Shown: positions 41,948 through 51,319, numbered from the stretch's first letter. The stretch is 64,000 bases of DNA from JAFKFH01 sp017307375 (GCA_965229335.1 OZ245874.1:2108001-2172000), one strand, 5' to 3'. Numbers and translations are program-made. Notes: generated by a model not told the origin, from the sequence alone.

Positions 41948-42843
41948 CGATGACGACAGGCCGTCTCGATCCGCAGATGGCCGGGATCCTGCGGCAGCGG
42001 CAAGCGGCCGGACTGCCGGTGCTCGAGACGCTCGACATTGCCGCGGCGAGGGCCATGGCCGATATCGGCTTTCAGCACTGGAACCAGGACCCGCCCGTCG
42101 TCGCCGGTATCGACGATCTCACGATCGCCGCCGGGTTGCCGGTGCGGCTCTACACGCCGCGCGCCGATACCGATCCCGGCCGGCTGATCCTGTTCCTGCA
42201 TGGCGGCGGCTGGGTCGTCGGCTCGATCGCCAGCCATGACGGCCTGTGCCGCCGGCTGGCGCTTGCCACCGGCCTGCGGGTGGCAAGCCTGGATTACCGC
42301 CTGGCGCCCGAGACGCGTTTCCCCGGCCCGGTCGTGGATGCGGTGGCGGGCTTCGACTGGGCACGCAGCCGGGCCGAGACGGTCTTCATCGCCGGCGATT
42401 CAGCTGGGGCAAATCTGGCCCTGGCCGCGGCCCTGTGGCTGCGCGACGCCGGCCGCCCGGGGCCACGGGGCCTGGTCCTCGGCTACGGCGCCTTCGGCGC
42501 ACCCCATGACGGCCCTTCGCACCGCGCCTTCGGCGGTGGCGAGCACCTGCTGACCACGGCGACTATGGCCTGGTACTGGGCGCATTATCTGGGCCATGAG
42601 GGGCCGCCGCGCGATCCGCTGGCCGCGCCCTTGCTGGCCGATCTGCGCGGCCTGCCGCCGATGTTCGTCGGTGCTGCCGAATTCGACCCGTTGCGCGACG
42701 ATTCGCTGATGCTGGCCGACAAGGTGCCCGGGGCGACGCTGGTCCATTGGCACGGCGTCACCCACGGTTCCCTGCTGATGAGCCGGGCCCTGTCTGCCGC
42801 CGACCGGATGATCGGCGACATGGCGGGCTGGATCCTGCGCTAA
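41944..42843 (+). CDS. Alpha/beta hydrolase, hormone-sensitive-lipase family
   Basis: 299-residue esterase/lipase of the HSL class. The oxyanion motif HGGGW is at 86-90, the nucleophile S153 in GDSAG, the acid D248 in EFDPLRDD and the base H274 in THGS. It is coupled to the aldo/keto reductase by an ATGA overlap. Together with the reductase it would process an ester or lactone product: aldose dehydrogenases yield lactones, so lactone hydrolysis is a reasonable inference. Its end overlaps the convergent aminotransferase gene by 4 bp. Confidence 0.92.
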   Translation: MTMTTGRLDPQMAGILRQRQAAGLPVLETLDIAAARAMADIGFQHWNQDPPVVAGIDDLTIAAGLPVRLYTPRADTDPGRLILFLHGGGWVVGSIASHDGLCRRLALATGLRVASLDYRLAPETRFPGPVVDAVAGFDWARSRAETVFIAGDSAGANLALAAALWLRDAGRPGPRGLVLGYGAFGAPHDGPSHRAFGGGEHLLTTATMAWYWAHYLGHEGPPRDPLAAPLLADLRGLPPMFVGAAEFDPLRDDSLMLADKVPGATLVHWHGVTHGSLLMSRALSAADRMIGDMAGWILR

Positions 42844-43961
42844 CCCCTGGCGATGGCGGCCGCCACGGCGCCGATACGATCGAGCGCCTCGGCCACCTTT
42901 CCGGGTTCGTAGCCCAGCGTGATGCGCAGATGCTGCTCGGCGCCCATCGACACGCCGGGCGCGACCAGCACCGATGCTTCCTGCCGGATCCGCTCGGCCA
43001 TCTCGTAGGATCCGATCGGCAGTTCGTAGCGGACGAAAGCGAGGCTCGTCGCCGGGGACGGCAGTACGCTGAAGCGATTGCCCTGCCGGGGCAGCCACTG
43101 GGCAAAGACGTCGCGGCCGGCGCGCGACAGCCCGCGCTGGCGTTCCAGCAGCATCTGGCGCTTGGCCGGCGCCAGCGCGATGGTGGCAAGCGTCATCGAC
43201 GGGGCGGCAGCCGCGATCACGCCGTATTCATGGCGGCGCCACAACGCCTCGATCGTCGCGGGCGACGACACCGCCCAGCCGATCCGCAGGCCCGACAGGC
43301 CGTAGGCTTTCGACAGGCTGTTGGTGCAGATCAGCCGGTCGTAGCGGCCCCAGAAGGAGATCGGCGCCTCCGCGCCGATTTCGGTGCCGTGATAAACCTC
43401 GTCGGCATGCAGCCAGGCACCGACACGCGCGCAGGCGGCGACGATGCGGTCCATCTCGGTCTCGGTCAGGATCGAGCCGGTCGGATTGTTCGGATTGACC
43501 AGCGCGACCAGCTTGGTCTTCGGCCCGACGATCTCGTCGAGCCGGGCGAGATCGACGCGCCAGCCCGATTGCGGGTCGAGCGGCAGGTCGCGGACGACGC
43601 AGCCGGCGTTCCGGGCCAGCCCCCAGACCTGGCGGTAGCCCGGGGTCAGCACGACGACTTCGTCACCCGGTTCGAGCAGCGTGGCGCAGACCAGCGCATT
43701 GGCCTGCGAGGCCCCGACCGTGACCAGCACATTGTCGGGCCCGGCACCGGGGTAGAGATCGGCGATGCGCCGGCGCAGCGCCGTGGTGCCGTTGACCTGC
43801 GGATAGAACAGGCCGGTGGCCAGCAGTTCGGCGGTCTCGTCGGGTTCCAGCCAGTCGGTCGTTCCCAGGCACTTGACGCTGGAATCGGCGAGGTTCAGCT
43901 CGACATTGTGTTCATGCTGCGACTGGTAGTATTCGAGCTCGAAATCCTGGAACGGCGGCAT
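42840..43961 (-). CDS. Class I/II PLP aminotransferase
   Basis: 373-residue fold-type I enzyme. NPNNPTG is at 156-162, D187 in HADEVYHG binds the PLP nitrogen, K218 in SLSKAYGLSG forms the Schiff base, and R226 in GLRIGW is the carboxylate/phosphate-side arginine. The substrate is undefined. It is divergent from an XRE-cupin regulator with only 38 bp between starts, so control by that protein is likely. A related aminotransferase with a GntR regulator lies at 62398. Confidence 0.93.
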   Translation of the reverse strand: MPPFQDFELEYYQSQHEHNVELNLADSSVKCLGTTDWLEPDETAELLATGLFYPQVNGTTALRRRIADLYPGAGPDNVLVTVGASQANALVCATLLEPGDEVVVLTPGYRQVWGLARNAGCVVRDLPLDPQSGWRVDLARLDEIVGPKTKLVALVNPNNPTGSILTETEMDRIVAACARVGAWLHADEVYHGTEIGAEAPISFWGRYDRLICTNSLSKAYGLSGLRIGWAVSSPATIEALWRRHEYGVIAAAAPSMTLATIALAPAKRQMLLERQRGLSRAGRDVFAQWLPRQGNRFSVLPSPATSLAFVRYELPIGSYEMAERIRQEASVLVAPGVSMGAEQHLRITLGYEPGKVAEALDRIGAVAAAIARG

Positions 43962-43980
43962 TGTCGGCTATCCATGTTGC

Positions 43981-43992
43981 GCAATATATTGC
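43981..43992. promoter_or_regulatory. Palindrome GCAATATATTGC, candidate XRE-cupin operator
   Basis: A perfect 12-bp palindrome in the 38-bp gap between the divergent aminotransferase and XRE-cupin genes, 7 bp before the regulator's ATG. An operator here would shut both transcripts or repress the regulator. The gap is too short for two separate promoters without overlap. Confidence 0.65.
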
Positions 43993-43999
43993 TCATACC

Positions 44000-44515
44000 A
44001 TGACCGATCTTCTCCGCCATGTCTCGGCCAATCTGCGCGAGGCGCGCCAGGCGGCAGGTTTGAGCCAGGCGGCGCTGGCCGCCCGAGCCGGCGTCAGCCG
44101 CCGGATGATCACGATGATCGAGGCGGCCGAGGGCAATGTCTCGCTCGGCACGCTCGACCGGCTGGCGACGGCGCTGGGCCTGGCCTTCGCCGAACTGGTC
44201 CGGCCGGCCGGCACCGCCTGGCGCGGTCAGGCCCCGGCCAGCCAGGCGCGGCTGGTCGCCGCGTCGACGGCAGCCGGCATGGTCGAATTGTGGGACTGGG
44301 CCCTGGCGCCGGGGGAGCGCTACGTGGCCGAGCCCGATCGCCCGGGCATGCGCGAGATGATCCTGGTCGTCGACGGCAGCCTGATCCTCGACCGGGCGGG
44401 CACGTGCGAGACGCTGGCGGCGGGCCAGTCGACCGTTTTTGCCTCCGACCAGCCCTACGCCTACGAAAATCCCGGGCCCGGCATCGTGCGGTTCGTCAAG
44501 AACGTCCTGGCCTAG
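44000..44515 (+). CDS. XRE-family regulator with C-terminal cupin domain
   Basis: 171-residue regulator. The HTH_3 domain spans 8-62 (REARQAAGLSQAALAARAGV then SRRMITMIEAAEGNVSLGTL) and a cupin_2 beta-barrel spans about 95-165 (MVELWDWALAPGERYVAEPD and AAGQSTVFASDQPYAYENPG). Such regulators sense small ligands such as amino acids or polyamines. It is divergent from the aminotransferase gene. The ATG at 44000 is the natural start; the upstream frame passes through the intergenic palindrome. Confidence 0.93.
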   Translation: MTDLLRHVSANLREARQAAGLSQAALAARAGVSRRMITMIEAAEGNVSLGTLDRLATALGLAFAELVRPAGTAWRGQAPASQARLVAASTAAGMVELWDWALAPGERYVAEPDRPGMREMILVVDGSLILDRAGTCETLAAGQSTVFASDQPYAYENPGPGIVRFVKNVLA

Positions 44516-44585
44516 TGCCATGGACGGCCGGGGCCGGCCATGCGATCTTGCCGTCTGTTTGCTGAGGCGCGCGGGGGAGTGGGGC

Positions 44586-47336
44586 ATGGCGGCGTGGCGC
44601 GTGGCGATCGGGGCACTGTTGGCGCTCATGATCATGGCCGGTCAGGGCCGGGCGGCATCGATCTTCGACGAGATCGAGCCCGTCGTGACGCCGGCACCGG
44701 CCGTGCCCCGCAAACTGCCCCTGCCGGCAGGCACGCGCGCCGTCGACATTGCCGTCTCGCCGCTGGGGCCGGAGGCGATCGTGCTGAGCGAGGACAGCGC
44801 GTCGGCCCAGCGACTGCTGCGCTGGAACTTCGCGTCCGACGCGGCCCCGCAAATCATCGAGCTGAAGGGGCTGCCGCGGCTGAACAGTCTCGCCTGGCAT
44901 CCCAAGGGCACGGCGGTCTTTGCGGCGGCCGGAGCCGACATCCTCGGCTTCGACCCGGCGCGGCTGACCGCGCCGCCGTGGCGCGTCTGGACCAACGGCC
45001 GGCCGGTAGCCCATCTGGTCGCCGCGCCGCGGCCGTTCGGTTATGGCGACAAGCCCGCTTATCGTCTGATGTTTGCGGAAACCCAGCCCGACGGCCATAC
45101 CGCCGTGCGCAGCGTGCGCGAGGATGGCTCGGTCGCCTATCTGCTGACCGGCCTGGTGGCCGACCCGCCGCTCCAGGTCGATGCCAGCCTGAGTGAATCG
45201 GTCAATGTCGAGGAAGCCGCCGCCCCATGGGGCGTGGCCGACATGCGGCCTGTCGGCTTTCATCCGGCCGGCCATGTGCTGATCCTGGCCGATGGCCGGG
45301 GCTGCTTCGTCCGCTGGTTCTACAGCCTCGACAACTGGGGCAAGTCCGAACCGTTCGGCAGCGCTTGCGGCGGCTGGCTCGGCTATGCGCCGAACGGCGC
45401 CACGCTGCTGCGCTGGCAGCCCGGCCGCGCGGGCGTCACGCTGAGCGAAAGCCACGAGACCGGGCAGCGGATGGTGCTGCCGGATACTGCCCTGCCGCTG
45501 CCGCCCCGGATCACCGCGGACGGCCGCGGCCTTGTCGTCGCGACAGCGGGCGATATCCAGTACCAGCCAGTCGCGATCCCGCTGGCCGACGTGGTCAATG
45601 CCTGGATGTTCATCGAAACCCCCACCGATCGGCGGCTCCTGGCCACTCACGGCGGTGCCTTGCGCCACTTTGGCGAACAGCCCGACCAGCTCTATCAATT
45701 CTACGATACCGAATCCTACCTGTGCGGCGGCCCCGATTCGCGCGCGCCGACCCGGCCCTATCTCGTCACCACGGACATCTTCTGGGAAGTCTACGCCGCC
45801 GCCTATCAGGGCATCTTCATGACGGTGGAGCGCCAGCGGGCGATGCCGGCCTTCCGTGCGATGGTTGACGAGGCTACCGCTGCCCTGGCGGCGAGCGCGC
45901 CCGACAGCCGGCTAGCGCGCGCCTTCGCCGCGGCACGGGCGGTCCTGGCGGGCCAGTCCGGCGGCGACGCCGAAGCGGCAAGGATCATGGCGGCGGCGGG
46001 GCCGGCGCCATCGGCCGACTGGCGGATCGACATCGACTACGCCGATTTCGCCCCGCGCAGCCACTACGTTCGCGACAAGGACGGCCAGAATTATTTCCGG
46101 GCGCTGCGCTATCTCGCCCGCCTGCCGCTGCAGCAGCCGGACGTGGCGCTGCTGCGCGGGCTGCCGCCTTCGGTCGGGCGCCAGGCCAGTCAGTGGCTTG
46201 CCGCCTATCGCGCCTTCATCGCCGGATCGCGGGCGCCGTCCGCCTGGGCCGACGGCCCGGCCCCGGTCGGCTATGTCCGCCGCCCGAAGGGCGAGGCGCA
46301 GCTGTTCCCGCTGTCCTGGGGCTGGGACAACGAGATCTTCGACAATACGCTGCACCACCCCGACCAGCCGATGACCGGCCCCGCCGGCAACCGGATGATC
46401 CCCACCGGCCTCGACGTCGCCGCCGCGCTGGGCAGCCCGCTTGCGACGGCCTTGCTGGCGGAAAGCGGCGAACTGGCGAAGTACCCCGATCTCGGCCCGC
46501 GGCTGAAGGAACTGGCGGCCCGGGTCGCAGCGGACCGGTCCGTACCCCGCGACACGCTCTACGCCCGCTGGCTCGACGCCCTGGCCGTCCAGTGGGCCGC
46601 GTCGGACGCCATTCCCGGCGAGCTTTGGCAGGCCAAGCGGGTGCAGACCGGGCTGGCGTCGTGGGCGACGCTGCGCCATGCGACCGTGCTGGTCAACGAT
46701 ACCAGCGGCGCCGAATGCGGCGAGGCGGGGTTCGAGCCGATCGTGATGCGGCCGCCGCGCGGCCATGTCGAGCCCGACCCCGCGGCGTTCGCCGCGATTG
46801 CCACGCTGTTCGACCAGACTGCCGCCACTGTCCGCCGCCTCTGGCCTGCCGGCGACCCGATGGCCGACGGCATCGTCCGCCGCCTCGACGAATCGCGCGA
46901 TACCATCCGCCGTTTCCAGGCGATGGCGGCAAAGCAAACCAGGGGCGAGTCGCTGACCGCGGAGGAATACGAAAGCATTCTCTACGTCGCCCGGGCCGCC
47001 GAGCACAACTTCCTGGTCTTCTACAGCCTGACCAAGGACGAGAACGCCCTGGCTGCGCCCGATCCGATGATGAAGGTGGTCGAGGTCGCCGGTACTGCCC
47101 AGACCGGCTATCTCGAGGCGGCGGTGGGCCTGCCGCTGGAGTGGGACCAGATCATGCCGTCCTTCGGGCGGCGCGAGATCGCCAAAGGGGCGGTTTATTC
47201 CTATCACGAGTTCGTCTCGCCCAGGCCGATCGACGATGCCGCCTGGCTGAAAATGGTGCCTACCGCCACCCATCCCGCGTGGATCGCGCGCTTCATGTCG
47301 GATCGCAAGCTGGCCTGCCCGCCCGAGACGCCGTGA
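44586..47336 (+). CDS. DUF3160 protein, secreted
   Basis: 916-residue exported protein with a signal peptide ending about GQGRAA. The C-terminal half matches DUF3160, best in the LYARWLDALAVQWAASDAIP to WQAKRVQTGLASWATLRHAT segment and in QPMTGPAGNRMIPTGLDVAAA. The N-terminal half (about 60-430) has repeated beta-strand patterns such as DIAVSPLGPEAIVLSEDS and SLAWHPKGTAVFAAAGADIL, like a WD40-type propeller. Role unknown. The stop overlaps the CapA-like GTG as GTGA, so the two are coupled, and both are exported. Confidence 0.85.
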   Translation: MAAWRVAIGALLALMIMAGQGRAASIFDEIEPVVTPAPAVPRKLPLPAGTRAVDIAVSPLGPEAIVLSEDSASAQRLLRWNFASDAAPQIIELKGLPRLNSLAWHPKGTAVFAAAGADILGFDPARLTAPPWRVWTNGRPVAHLVAAPRPFGYGDKPAYRLMFAETQPDGHTAVRSVREDGSVAYLLTGLVADPPLQVDASLSESVNVEEAAAPWGVADMRPVGFHPAGHVLILADGRGCFVRWFYSLDNWGKSEPFGSACGGWLGYAPNGATLLRWQPGRAGVTLSESHETGQRMVLPDTALPLPPRITADGRGLVVATAGDIQYQPVAIPLADVVNAWMFIETPTDRRLLATHGGALRHFGEQPDQLYQFYDTESYLCGGPDSRAPTRPYLVTTDIFWEVYAAAYQGIFMTVERQRAMPAFRAMVDEATAALAASAPDSRLARAFAAARAVLAGQSGGDAEAARIMAAAGPAPSADWRIDIDYADFAPRSHYVRDKDGQNYFRALRYLARLPLQQPDVALLRGLPPSVGRQASQWLAAYRAFIAGSRAPSAWADGPAPVGYVRRPKGEAQLFPLSWGWDNEIFDNTLHHPDQPMTGPAGNRMIPTGLDVAAALGSPLATALLAESGELAKYPDLGPRLKELAARVAADRSVPRDTLYARWLDALAVQWAASDAIPGELWQAKRVQTGLASWATLRHATVLVNDTSGAECGEAGFEPIVMRPPRGHVEPDPAAFAAIATLFDQTAATVRRLWPAGDPMADGIVRRLDESRDTIRRFQAMAAKQTRGESLTAEEYESILYVARAAEHNFLVFYSLTKDENALAAPDPMMKVVEVAGTAQTGYLEAAVGLPLEWDQIMPSFGRREIAKGAVYSYHEFVSPRPIDDAAWLKMVPTATHPAWIARFMSDRKLACPPETP

Positions 47337-48751
47337 TCCGCTTCCTCGTCCTGTTGCTGGCGCTGGCCCTCGGCGCCGGCGCGGCCCGGGCGGAGCGCCT
47401 GGTGTTCGCCGGCGACGTGATGCTGGCACGCGAAGTGGCGCGCGAGGTCGCGATGCGCGGCCGGTCGCCGTGGTCGCAATTCGGCGCGCTCGGTCCCGTC
47501 GACTTCGCGATGGCGAATTTCGAGGCCGCGGTTGGTCCGGGTGGCGGCTGTCCGGCAGGGGCCAAGGATCCCTGCTTCGAGGTGGCGCCCGACAGGCTGG
47601 GCCATCTCGCGGCTGCCGGCTTCACCGCCGTGACGCTCGCAAACAATCATGCAGGCGATCTCGGACCCGAAGGCCGTGCCCGGACCCGGGCGGCGTTGGG
47701 CGAAGCCGGCATCGCCGCGCTCGATTTCGCCGACTCGCCGGGCTTCGTCCGGCTGGGCCGGCATGTGCTGGGCATTGTCGCGGTCAATCTGGTACCCGGC
47801 CGCGACCGGGCGGTCGACCCGGTGCCGTCGCTGGAGGCCGAGCGCAAGCTGCGCCTGGCGCGCACCATGGCCGACTGGGTCGTCGTCTTCGTCCATTGGG
47901 GGGCGGAACTGCGCGACTGGCCGCAGCCCGACCAGCGCCGGCAGGCCGCCTGGTTCGTCGCCCACGGTGCCGATCTGATCATCGGCGCCCATCCGCATGT
48001 GCCGATCGCACCCGACTGTGTCGATGGCCGGCCGGTCTTCTACTCCCTCGGCAATCACGTCTTCGACCAGAAATATCCGGCGACGAAGGAAGGGATGATT
48101 GCCGATTGCCGCATCGGCGACGACGGGCTTGCCTGCGGGGCACGGCTCACCCGCACGCCCCCCGACAGTTCGTTCCCCCGGCTGATACCGGGCGAGGCCG
48201 AGCCCGGCGCGCTCGCCCGCTGCATCGTACCACCCGGGCCGGGCCTGGTGGTCGAGGGTGCGCGGCTGCGCCCCTGGGGGCCACCGGGGCGGCTTGCCGG
48301 CGGCGCGATGGTGCTGGAAGGCCGGCGGCCGGACGGCCGGCCCTGGCGCATGGCCGGCCGCCAGGTGCTGTCTGCCGAACCCGTCCGGTTCGTCGCCGAG
48401 GGGCCGCCGCAGATCCTGACGATCGAGCGCCATCCCTCGACCATCGACGGCGAGGACAGCCCGCGGCCCTATGTCTATGCGGTAAGCGATCACGGGCTGG
48501 TCGCGCGCTGGCGCGGCTCGGCGCTGGCCTGGCCGCTGATCGATGCCCGGTCGCTGGTCACCTCGGGCGGCGAGACCCTGCTCTGCGCGCTGCATCGCAG
48601 AGATTCGTTCCTGCAGCTCGATCCGTCGACGACGGCGACGCGACTTGCGCTCTACCGCTGGAACGGTTTCGGCTTCGCCGCGGCCAACGAGGACGAGGCG
48701 GCGCGCGCGGCCTGCGCCGCGCTGCACGCCGCCTGGCAGGGTCCGCCTTAG
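47333..48751 (+). CDS. CapA-family (poly-gamma-glutamate synthesis) metallophosphatase-like protein
   Basis: 472-residue protein with a signal peptide (IRFLVLLLALALGAGAARA). The first 270 residues match the CapA/PGA_cap calcineurin-like fold: FAGDVMLAR, MANFEAAVG, LANNHAGDLG, FVHWGAELRDW, GAHPHVPI and YSLGNHVFDQ. The remaining 190 residues are not recognised. CapA proteins take part in polyglutamate capsule export or anchoring, but many members lack known substrates and no capB/capC gene is here. It starts at a GTG coupled to the DUF3160 gene. Confidence 0.9.
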   Translation: MIRFLVLLLALALGAGAARAERLVFAGDVMLAREVAREVAMRGRSPWSQFGALGPVDFAMANFEAAVGPGGGCPAGAKDPCFEVAPDRLGHLAAAGFTAVTLANNHAGDLGPEGRARTRAALGEAGIAALDFADSPGFVRLGRHVLGIVAVNLVPGRDRAVDPVPSLEAERKLRLARTMADWVVVFVHWGAELRDWPQPDQRRQAAWFVAHGADLIIGAHPHVPIAPDCVDGRPVFYSLGNHVFDQKYPATKEGMIADCRIGDDGLACGARLTRTPPDSSFPRLIPGEAEPGALARCIVPPGPGLVVEGARLRPWGPPGRLAGGAMVLEGRRPDGRPWRMAGRQVLSAEPVRFVAEGPPQILTIERHPSTIDGEDSPRPYVYAVSDHGLVARWRGSALAWPLIDARSLVTSGGETLLCALHRRDSFLQLDPSTTATRLALYRWNGFGFAAANEDEAARAACAALHAAWQGPP

Positions 48752-49692
48752 GACGCCCGGCTGCGCTCGACCACGAATTCGGCGATCGCGAGGTCGAGCG
48801 CGGCATAGCCGACCGACTTGAACACCGTGATCTCCTCGGCCGAGGTCCGGATCGGGCCGGGCGCGGCCAGGATGTCGGTTAGACCGCCGCGGATATGGTC
48901 GCGCGCGAACAGTCCGGCGTTCAGCGCCTGCACCACCTCGCCGCCCTTGATCAGCACGCTGTCGAGACTGTCGGCGTACAGGGTCGCGCGTTTCAGCGTT
49001 TCGCCGTCGACCTCGGCCATCTTCGGCGTGAAGGCACCGACGGCACCGATATGGGTGCCCGGCCGGACGTCATCCGAGCAGATGAAGGGGACCGTCGCCG
49101 TGGTGGCCGCGGCGATCACGTCGGCACGGGCGACCGCGGTGCCGATATCGGTCGAGGCGGCGGCCCGGCGGCCGGTGCGGTCGCGCAACGCGGCCGCCAC
49201 TGCCTCGGCCTTGGCCTGGCTGCGGCCGCAGATCTCGATCTCGGCGAAATCATGGACCGCCAGATGCGCCTCGGCCAGTTCGGCCGACAGGGCGCCGGTG
49301 CCGATGACGGCCAGGCGGCGGCTGTCCGTCCGCATCATCTTCCGGGCGGCCAGGGCAGCCGCGGCGGCGGTGCGGCGCGCGGTCAGTTCGGTGCCGTCGA
49401 TGGTGGTGATGACGGCGCCGGTGGCTGCGTCGAATACCGCGACGACGCCGGCGATGGTCGGCAGGTTGCGGGCCGGGTTGCTCGGATAGGCCGTCACCAG
49501 CTTGACCACCAGGATGCCGTCCGGCCGCCAGGCCGGCATGATCAGCAAGGCGTCTCCGTGCCCCGAGATGTCATGGACATGCCGCTCGGGCGAGGCCAGC
49601 GGCTGGACCACCTTGGGCGCCATCGCCGCGATCAGGGCGGGGTAGGGCGTCAGGGCACGCAGGGCGGCGGCATCGATCAGCGGCGGAATCAT
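48748..49692 (-). CDS. Ornithine cyclodeaminase/mu-crystallin family protein
   Basis: 314-residue NAD(P)-binding protein. The Rossmann motif is VIGTGALSAELAEAH (about 128-142); residues typical of the family include ELTARRTAAAAALAA and GAVGAFTPKMAEVDGETL. R45 of the strict ornithine cyclodeaminase is not evident, so activity as a delta-1-pyrroline-2-carboxylate reductase, alanine dehydrogenase or ketimine reductase is equally possible. It overlaps the CapA-like gene by 4 bp, tail to tail. Confidence 0.88.
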   Translation of the reverse strand: MIPPLIDAAALRALTPYPALIAAMAPKVVQPLASPERHVHDISGHGDALLIMPAWRPDGILVVKLVTAYPSNPARNLPTIAGVVAVFDAATGAVITTIDGTELTARRTAAAAALAARKMMRTDSRRLAVIGTGALSAELAEAHLAVHDFAEIEICGRSQAKAEAVAAALRDRTGRRAAASTDIGTAVARADVIAAATTATVPFICSDDVRPGTHIGAVGAFTPKMAEVDGETLKRATLYADSLDSVLIKGGEVVQALNAGLFARDHIRGGLTDILAAPGPIRTSAEEITVFKSVGYAALDLAIAEFVVERSRAS

Positions 49693-49836
49693 CGCGGGCT
49701 CCGGCAGTCGGGTGGGAAGAACGCGTCCTCTAGCATGGCCGATCGGGCGCTGTCGATCCCGGCCGGTTCCCGCCTGATCGCTGCCCCGACCGGCGGCGGA
49801 ATATCCTCCGCGGCAGCGCATCGGGCCCCATGCGGC

Positions 49837-49860
49837 CTATATGGTTCTTATATGAAACCG
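49837..49860 (+). promoter_or_regulatory. KdpE-box-like direct repeat upstream of the small membrane protein
   Basis: CTATATGG, four bases, TATATGA and ACCG form a 24-bp element with TATATG repeated at 11-bp spacing (49838 and 49849). The same element, 20 of 24 bases identical, lies at 52968-52991 before the kdp operon. Spacing of one helical turn is typical of OmpR/PhoB-family response-regulator sites, and KdpE belongs to this family. It starts 108 bp before the ATG at 49945. Confidence 0.65.
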
Positions 49861-49944
49861 GGCGCCGCCATGCATTGAACGCCAATGCGGCCCGGCCCTA
49901 ATCCTGGCGCAGCGATACCTGTTCGTGCCGGAGGATCTTCCGCC

Positions 49945-50163
49945 ATGTCGATCACGATGGATCACCGTCTGGTCGCCCACCATTCCAGCCCGACACCGGC
50001 TGCGCCGCCCGCGCGCCCGGTGCGTCCGATGACGCCGCAATGGCTGGAATTCGCCGGCTTCTTCCTTGCCTTCCTGGTTCTGAACGGCTTGGCGATGGCC
50101 ATACGCTTCTACATCTACGGCCCCGACGGCGTGTGGTCGCGGCTGTGCCAGATCTTCGGCTGA
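49945..50163 (+). CDS. Small single-span membrane protein of unknown function
   Basis: 72-residue protein. The first 30 residues are rich in His and Pro (DHRLVAHHSSPTPAAPPARP), then one membrane helix (WLEFAGFFLAFLVLNGLAMA) and a short tail YGPDGVWSRLCQIFG. GGAGG about 11 bases upstream supports the ATG. I know no family. It is preceded by the KdpE-box-like element and followed 86 bp later by the GNAT/C39 gene. Confidence 0.75.
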   Translation: MSITMDHRLVAHHSSPTPAAPPARPVRPMTPQWLEFAGFFLAFLVLNGLAMAIRFYIYGPDGVWSRLCQIFG

Positions 50164-50249
50164 CGTTTCCTGGGAGACGGACCGAAGCCCGCGCAACCGG
50201 ACCGCGACGAGGCGCCGCGGCTCCGGTTGCGCCCCCTTGGCCCTGAACG

Positions 50250-51317
50250 ATGATTTCCTTCGAACCTCCAAGTCGATCCGACCTCGACGCGCTCGTCGCG
50301 CTGGAAGGGGCATGCTTTGCCACGGACCGCATCGCGCGCCGCAGCTGGTCGCGGCTGATTGCCGTCCCGTCGGCCGGCGTGATCGTGGCCCGCGCCGATC
50401 GCCGGCTGCTCGGTGCCGCGGTGGTACTGTTCAACCGGGCCACCGCGATCGCGCGGCTCTACTCGCTGGCGATCGATCCGTCCCATCGTGCCCGGGGCCT
50501 CGGCCGCGACCTGCTGCGACAGGCGATAGCCGCAGCTACCGCCCGCGACTGCGCGCTGCTGCGGCTCGAATGCCGCTCCGACAATACCGCCGCCCTGCGC
50601 CTCTATCTCGACCTGGGCTTTGCCGCCACCGGCCGGCGGCGCGGTTTCTACCAGGATGGCGCGGACGCCGTCGTCATGGAGAAATCGCTGTGGACCGCCC
50701 AAGGCGCCGAGCCGCCGTTCTATGGCCAGACGCTCGATTTCACCTGCGGCCCCTGCGCCCTGATGATGGCGATGGCGGCGCTCGATCCGTCGACGCGTCT
50801 TGATCGCCGCGCCGAGATAGGAGTGTGGCGCGAGGCCACCACGGTGTTCATGGCGTCGGGCCATGGCGGCTGCAGCCCGTTCGGCCTGGCGCTCGCCGCC
50901 ACCCGTCGCCGCTTCCGCGCCACCGTCTATGCGCCACCGCCCGGCGTGCTGTTCGTCGACAGCGTACGCGATCCCGACAAGAAGGCGGTGATCGATCTGG
51001 CCGAGCGCGATTTCCTCGATCAGCTGCGCCGCACCGACGCCGAGATCCGCCACCAGCCGTTGCGCCTGGACGGTTTGGTCGAGCATGTCCGGCGCGGCGA
51101 CATGCCGCTCGTGATGATCGGCCTGTGGCGGCTGCATCGCGAGCAGGGCGCACATTGGGTAACCGTCGCCGGCTTCGACGGCCATGTCCTGCGGGTCTTC
51201 GACCCGATCTCGGCCAGCGGACCCACCACCATCTCGGCCCGGGAATTCGAACGCATCTCGCGCTACGGCCGCGGGCGCCAGGCCGCCGCGGTCGTGATTT
51301 CAAGGAGAGAGAGCTGA
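50250..51317 (+). CDS. GNAT acetyltransferase fused to a C39-like peptidase domain
   Basis: 355-residue two-domain protein. Residues 1-145 form a GNAT domain with the acetyl-CoA loop in AIDPSHRARGLGRDLLRQAI. Residues 155-345 are a C39-like papain-fold peptidase: Q160, C166 in TCGPCALMMAM, H302 in AHWVTVAGFD, and D318 in RVFDP as the catalytic acid candidate. The architecture is recurrent in proteobacteria next to RimK-type ligases, as here. It could acetylate and cleave or hydrolyse a peptide made or modified by the ligase. The stop is 2 bp before the RimK-type ATG. Confidence 0.9.
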   Translation: MISFEPPSRSDLDALVALEGACFATDRIARRSWSRLIAVPSAGVIVARADRRLLGAAVVLFNRATAIARLYSLAIDPSHRARGLGRDLLRQAIAAATARDCALLRLECRSDNTAALRLYLDLGFAATGRRRGFYQDGADAVVMEKSLWTAQGAEPPFYGQTLDFTCGPCALMMAMAALDPSTRLDRRAEIGVWREATTVFMASGHGGCSPFGLALAATRRRFRATVYAPPPGVLFVDSVRDPDKKAVIDLAERDFLDQLRRTDAEIRHQPLRLDGLVEHVRRGDMPLVMIGLWRLHREQGAHWVTVAGFDGHVLRVFDPISASGPTTISAREFERISRYGRGRQAAAVVISRRES

Positions 51318-51319
51318 CC

